NCBI GenBank assembly: GCA_031280065.1
Contig: JAITHH010000142.1
Coordinates: 1-7,686 of the forward strand
Reading direction: 5' to 3'
DNA: 7,686 nt
DNA from: Treponema sp.
Lineage (GTDB): Bacteria > Spirochaetota > Spirochaetia > Treponematales > Breznakiellaceae
Shown: piece after piece, positions 5,668 to 7,686 of the stretch
How the letters are laid out: every line of letters starts with the position of its first letter
How positions within the stretch are numbered: position 1 is the first letter of the stretch
The notes under the pieces: model-generated
What the model was told of the DNA's origin: nothing
The model's input: only the letters and a program-made list of their open reading frames with translations
Database searches by the model: none
Position numbers and translations under genes: made by a program

Positions 5668-7455
5668 TTACGCTAACACCGCCCGTATCCGCCTGATCCC
5701 CGCCGATGAAGACTGCTCCTTCTGTATCGTAAAAGTCCCCATGCCGCCGGTGCGCTCCGCATGAGGCCCTCCGCACACCTCCTTGGAGAAGTCCCCAATG
5801 GCGTAGACCTTCACCTGGGATTCGTACTTCTCCCCGAAAAGGGCGATGGCCCCCGTAGCTTTGGCCTCCTCCAGGCCCATGACCTCCACCGTAACCGGCA
5901 GGTCCCGCTGTATCTGCTCGTTCACCATGCTCTGTACCCGCTGAATTTCCTCCGGGCTCATGGGCGCGTTGTGGGAGAAGTCGAAGCGCATCCGCTCGGC
6001 GGTGATGTTGCTCCCCTTCTGCGCCACATGCTCCCCTAGCACGATCCGCAGCGCCTTGTGGAGCAGGTGGGTCGCGGTATGGTACTTCACCGCCATTTCC
6101 CCCTGATCTCCCAGACCGCCTTTGAAGACCTGCCCGCTCCCCGCACGGGAAAGTTCCTGGTGCTTCTTGAACGCCTCGTCGAATTCGGCGCGGTTTACGC
6201 TCATGCCCCGCTCGGCGGCAAGCTCCTCGGTCAGCTCGATGGGGAAGCCGTAGGTGTCGTAGAGCTTAAAGGCCAAACGCCCGGACATGATCTTCCGGGG
6301 ATCTTTGAGGAGGTTAGGAAGGAGCTTTTCAAATTCATGCTCCCCTTTCTGGAGGGTCTCGGAGAATTTGTCCCCTTCCTTGTTTAATTCTTCTATTATA
6401 TAGGCGCGATTTTCCATAAGTTCCGGGTAGGGGCCCTGAAACTGCTCAACAATGGTCTGCGCGGCGGCGGAAAGCCAGCGGCCTTCGATGCCCAGTTTGC
6501 GGCCATGCCTGACCGCCCGCCGTATGAGCCGCCGCAGCACATAGCCCGCTCCCACGTTGGAGGGGCTCACCGCTTTGGGGTCTCCCAGGATAAAGACGGC
6601 GGAGCGGATATGGTCGCAGATGATCCGCGCGGATTTGTCTTTTTCGGGGTCTTGACCGTAGCGGCAGCCTGCGGCCTGTTCCACCGCGTTCCTGATGGGG
6701 AGAAAGACCTCCGTGTCGTACACGGATTTCTGGCCGTTGAGGATCGTAACGGTCCGCTCGATGCCCATGCCGGTGTCAACGCATTTCCGGGCCAGGGGCG
6801 TGTAGGAGCCGTCCGCCTGTTTGTTGTACTGCATGAACACGTCGTTCCAGATTTCCAGCCACTTACCGCAGGAACAGCCGGGTTTGCAGTCCGGGCCGCA
6901 GGGCGCGTCTCCCACGTAGTAAAACATCTCCGAGTCCGGGCCGCAGGGTCCGGTATTCCCGGCGGGGCCCCACCAGTTATCCGCACGGGGCAGGCAGGCG
7001 ATACGGTTCGGCGGAATGCCCAAGCGCTTCCAAACCCCGGCGGACTCATCATCCCGTGGTACGTCCCCATCACCTTGAAACACGGTAACGCCGAGTTTCT
7101 CCACGGGAATCCCCAGCCATTGGGGGGCGGTCAGGAACTCGAAGCTCATGGCGATGGCTTCTTCCTTAAAGTAGTCCCCCAGGGACCAGTTACCGAGCAT
7201 TTCGAAGAAGGTGAGGTGGCTGGGGTCGCCCACGCTGTCGATGTCCCCGGTGCGGATGCACTTTTGGTAATCCACCAGGCGTTTGCCTGCGGGATGTTCT
7301 TCTCCTAGGAGGTAGGGCACGAGGGGGTGCATCCCCGCGGTGGTAAAGAGCACGGTTGGATCGTTATCCGGGAAGAGGGATTTGCCCTGTATTTGGACGT
7401 GGCCCTTTGATTTGAAGAATTCGATGTATTTGGTCCTCAATTCCTGTGCGGTCAT
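5668..7455 (-). CDS. alaS: Alanyl-tRNA synthetase, short form without C-Ala domain
   Basis: A class II synthetase that charges tRNA-Ala with alanine and clears mischarged Ser/Gly. The 595 residues contain motif 1 around FTTAGMHPLVPYLLG (37-51), motif 2 around SHLTFFEMLGNWSLGDYF (79-96), motif 3 GAGYVLRRLIRRAVRHGR (302-319) and a tRNA-recognition helical region (about 320-450). The editing domain has all four metal ligands: H459 and H463 (HTATH), C561 and H565 (CGGPH). It ends right after the editing domain, so the C-Ala (DHHA1) domain of the usual 870-residue enzyme is absent, as I recall for Borrelia and Treponema enzymes. A Cys-rich insert (C186, C190, C194, C196) may bind zinc. The ATG is fixed by an in-frame TAA nine codons upstream, with no alternative ATG, GTG or TTG between. 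There is no Shine-Dalgarno sequence before it, and the promoter nearly abuts the start, suggesting a leaderless mRNA. The stop TAA sits in the loop of a small hairpin (5662-5680). Confidence 0.97.
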   Translation of the reverse strand: MTAQELRTKYIEFFKSKGHVQIQGKSLFPDNDPTVLFTTAGMHPLVPYLLGEEHPAGKRLVDYQKCIRTGDIDSVGDPSHLTFFEMLGNWSLGDYFKEEAIAMSFEFLTAPQWLGIPVEKLGVTVFQGDGDVPRDDESAGVWKRLGIPPNRIACLPRADNWWGPAGNTGPCGPDSEMFYYVGDAPCGPDCKPGCSCGKWLEIWNDVFMQYNKQADGSYTPLARKCVDTGMGIERTVTILNGQKSVYDTEVFLPIRNAVEQAAGCRYGQDPEKDKSARIICDHIRSAVFILGDPKAVSPSNVGAGYVLRRLIRRAVRHGRKLGIEGRWLSAAAQTIVEQFQGPYPELMENRAYIIEELNKEGDKFSETLQKGEHEFEKLLPNLLKDPRKIMSGRLAFKLYDTYGFPIELTEELAAERGMSVNRAEFDEAFKKHQELSRAGSGQVFKGGLGDQGEMAVKYHTATHLLHKALRIVLGEHVAQKGSNITAERMRFDFSHNAPMSPEEIQRVQSMVNEQIQRDLPVTVEVMGLEEAKATGAIALFGEKYESQVKVYAIGDFSKEVCGGPHAERTGGMGTFTIQKEQSSSAGIRRIRAVLA

Positions 7456-7686
7456 GGAGAAATAGTAGGGCAGAGGGCTTTACTCGTCAAGGGCTCAGAG
7501 CGCGTGGCCAAGCCCTCCGGGGGGACCGGGGGGTTTGTAACCCCCCGGCGGGGGTGCGGGGGTGGAACCCCCGCTGCGTCCCTCATATTTTCCAGCGCCG
7601 CCGGATCATCGATGTCCATAAGCGGCGCGCCATCCTCAAGCTCCACCGGGATAAGCGCCCCGGTGTGGCGGGCCTTGATCCCCCCT
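7452..7686 (-). CDS. 3' end of a probable MobA/MocA-like nucleotidyltransferase, right-edge partial
   Basis: The frame is open to the right edge, so only about 77 C-terminal codons are seen. The part encoded by 7686 to about 7587 reads like the end of a nucleotidyltransferase of the MobA/MocA type: a P-V-E-L-E-DG-P-L stretch followed by DIDDPAALENM, similar to the DIDTPEDL ending of that family. From about 7580 the chain changes to Pro/Arg/Gly-rich sequence encoded by the hairpin repeat, then about 17 residues to a TGA (7452-7454) that overlaps the alaS ATG as ATGA. The original gene probably ended near the ENM segment, with the repeat replacing or removing its stop. The family call rests on one short motif and is tentative. 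The overlap could couple alaS translation to this gene on read-through transcripts. Confidence 0.45.
   Translation of the reverse strand, partial: GGIKARHTGALIPVELEDGAPLMDIDDPAALENMRDAAGVPPPHPRRGVTNPPVPPEGLATRSEPLTSKALCPTISP
7462..7490 (-). promoter_or_regulatory. alaS promoter placed for a leaderless transcript
   Basis: On the minus strand the -35 box TTGACG (7490-7485) and the -10 box TACTAT (7467-7462) are separated by exactly 17 bp. Only six bases (TTCTCC) separate the -10 box from the alaS ATG (7455-7453), so transcription should begin at or within a base or two of the A of ATG. The lack of a ribosome binding site agrees with this. The promoter lies inside the 3' end of the upstream open frame. 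Confidence 0.65.
7511..7577. repeat. GC-rich multi-hairpin repeat element
   Basis: This segment consists of short G- and C-run modules in ordered pairs. CCGGGGGG occurs twice in tandem (7517-7524, 7526-7533) and GCGGGGGT twice in tandem (7548-7555, 7556-7563). Two perfect hairpins result: CCGGGGGGTT-TGT-AACCCCCCGG (7526-7548, 10-bp stem) and GCGGGGGT-GGA-ACCCCCGC (7556-7574, 8-bp stem). Neither is followed by a T-run, so it is not an ordinary terminator. Composition and modular palindromes suggest a dispersed REP-like or RPE-like element. It is read in frame by the upstream gene, giving a Pro/Arg-rich tail. Whether copies occur elsewhere cannot be seen here. Confidence 0.6.

Noticed and set aside
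5617..5680. Intrinsic terminator between alaS and the SurA-like gene
   Set aside because: The hairpin at 5662-5680 has no following T-run. The one ending in CTTTTT (about 5617-5644) has only short stems broken by mismatches. Read-through from alaS remains likely.
6505..7308. Open frame of 267 codons on the plus strand opposite alaS
   Set aside because: It lies wholly within the conserved AlaRS catalytic core and shows no recognisable domain; it is a codon-bias shadow.

Overview
The window looks like chromosomal DNA of a GC-rich spirochaete, most likely a Treponema-type bacterium. Two things point there. The minus-strand order alaS, SurA-like protein, nusB, TPR protein, facing a stand-alone groES, matches what I recall of the Treponema pallidum groES to alaS neighbourhood (about TP1013 to TP1017). 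The alanyl-tRNA synthetase is also the short form, near 595 residues and without the C-Ala domain, which I associate with spirochaetes. The high GC content would fit a free-living or gut-associated relative rather than T. pallidum. This assignment rests on memory of gene order and protein form, not on a search.

Layout. Bases 1-270 hold the tail of a broken plus-strand RlmD/TrmA-type RNA uracil methyltransferase, running off the left edge. Facing it on the minus strand is a damaged comM (about 250-1576), which has a frameshift near 323 and has lost its C-terminal end. The recognisable parts of the two genes stop within about 35 bp of each other, as if one deletion, inversion or misassembly had removed both 3' ends. 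Bases 1577-1831 are the regulatory region between divergent comM and groES. They carry two well-spaced sigma-70-like promoters reading toward groES, plus two small dyads at the distal one. groES (1832-2098) stands alone, without groEL, and is closed by a strong hairpin terminator that can serve both strands.

From 7455 down to 2187 the minus strand carries alaS, then a 93-bp gap, then three genes packed end to start: a secreted SurA/parvulin-like protein, nusB (TAATG junction) and a membrane-anchored TPR protein (ATGA junction). The three packed genes look like one translationally coupled unit; a transcript from the alaS promoter could cover all four. The unit mixes translation (AlaRS), transcription antitermination (NusB) and envelope protein handling (SurA-like, and possibly the TPR protein). 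AlaS appears to be expressed from a promoter placed so that its mRNA would begin at or next to the start codon.

At the right edge (7452-7686) is the 3' end of another minus-strand gene, probably a MobA/MocA-like nucleotidyltransferase. Its last part is replaced or extended by a very GC-rich multi-hairpin repeat (7511-7577), which looks like a dispersed palindromic element read through in frame.

I see no CRISPR array, tRNA, rRNA, insertion sequence, prophage or defence system. The most notable points are the double truncation on the left, the leaderless-looking alaS promoter, the repeat inserted in a coding frame on the right, and the groES promoter region.
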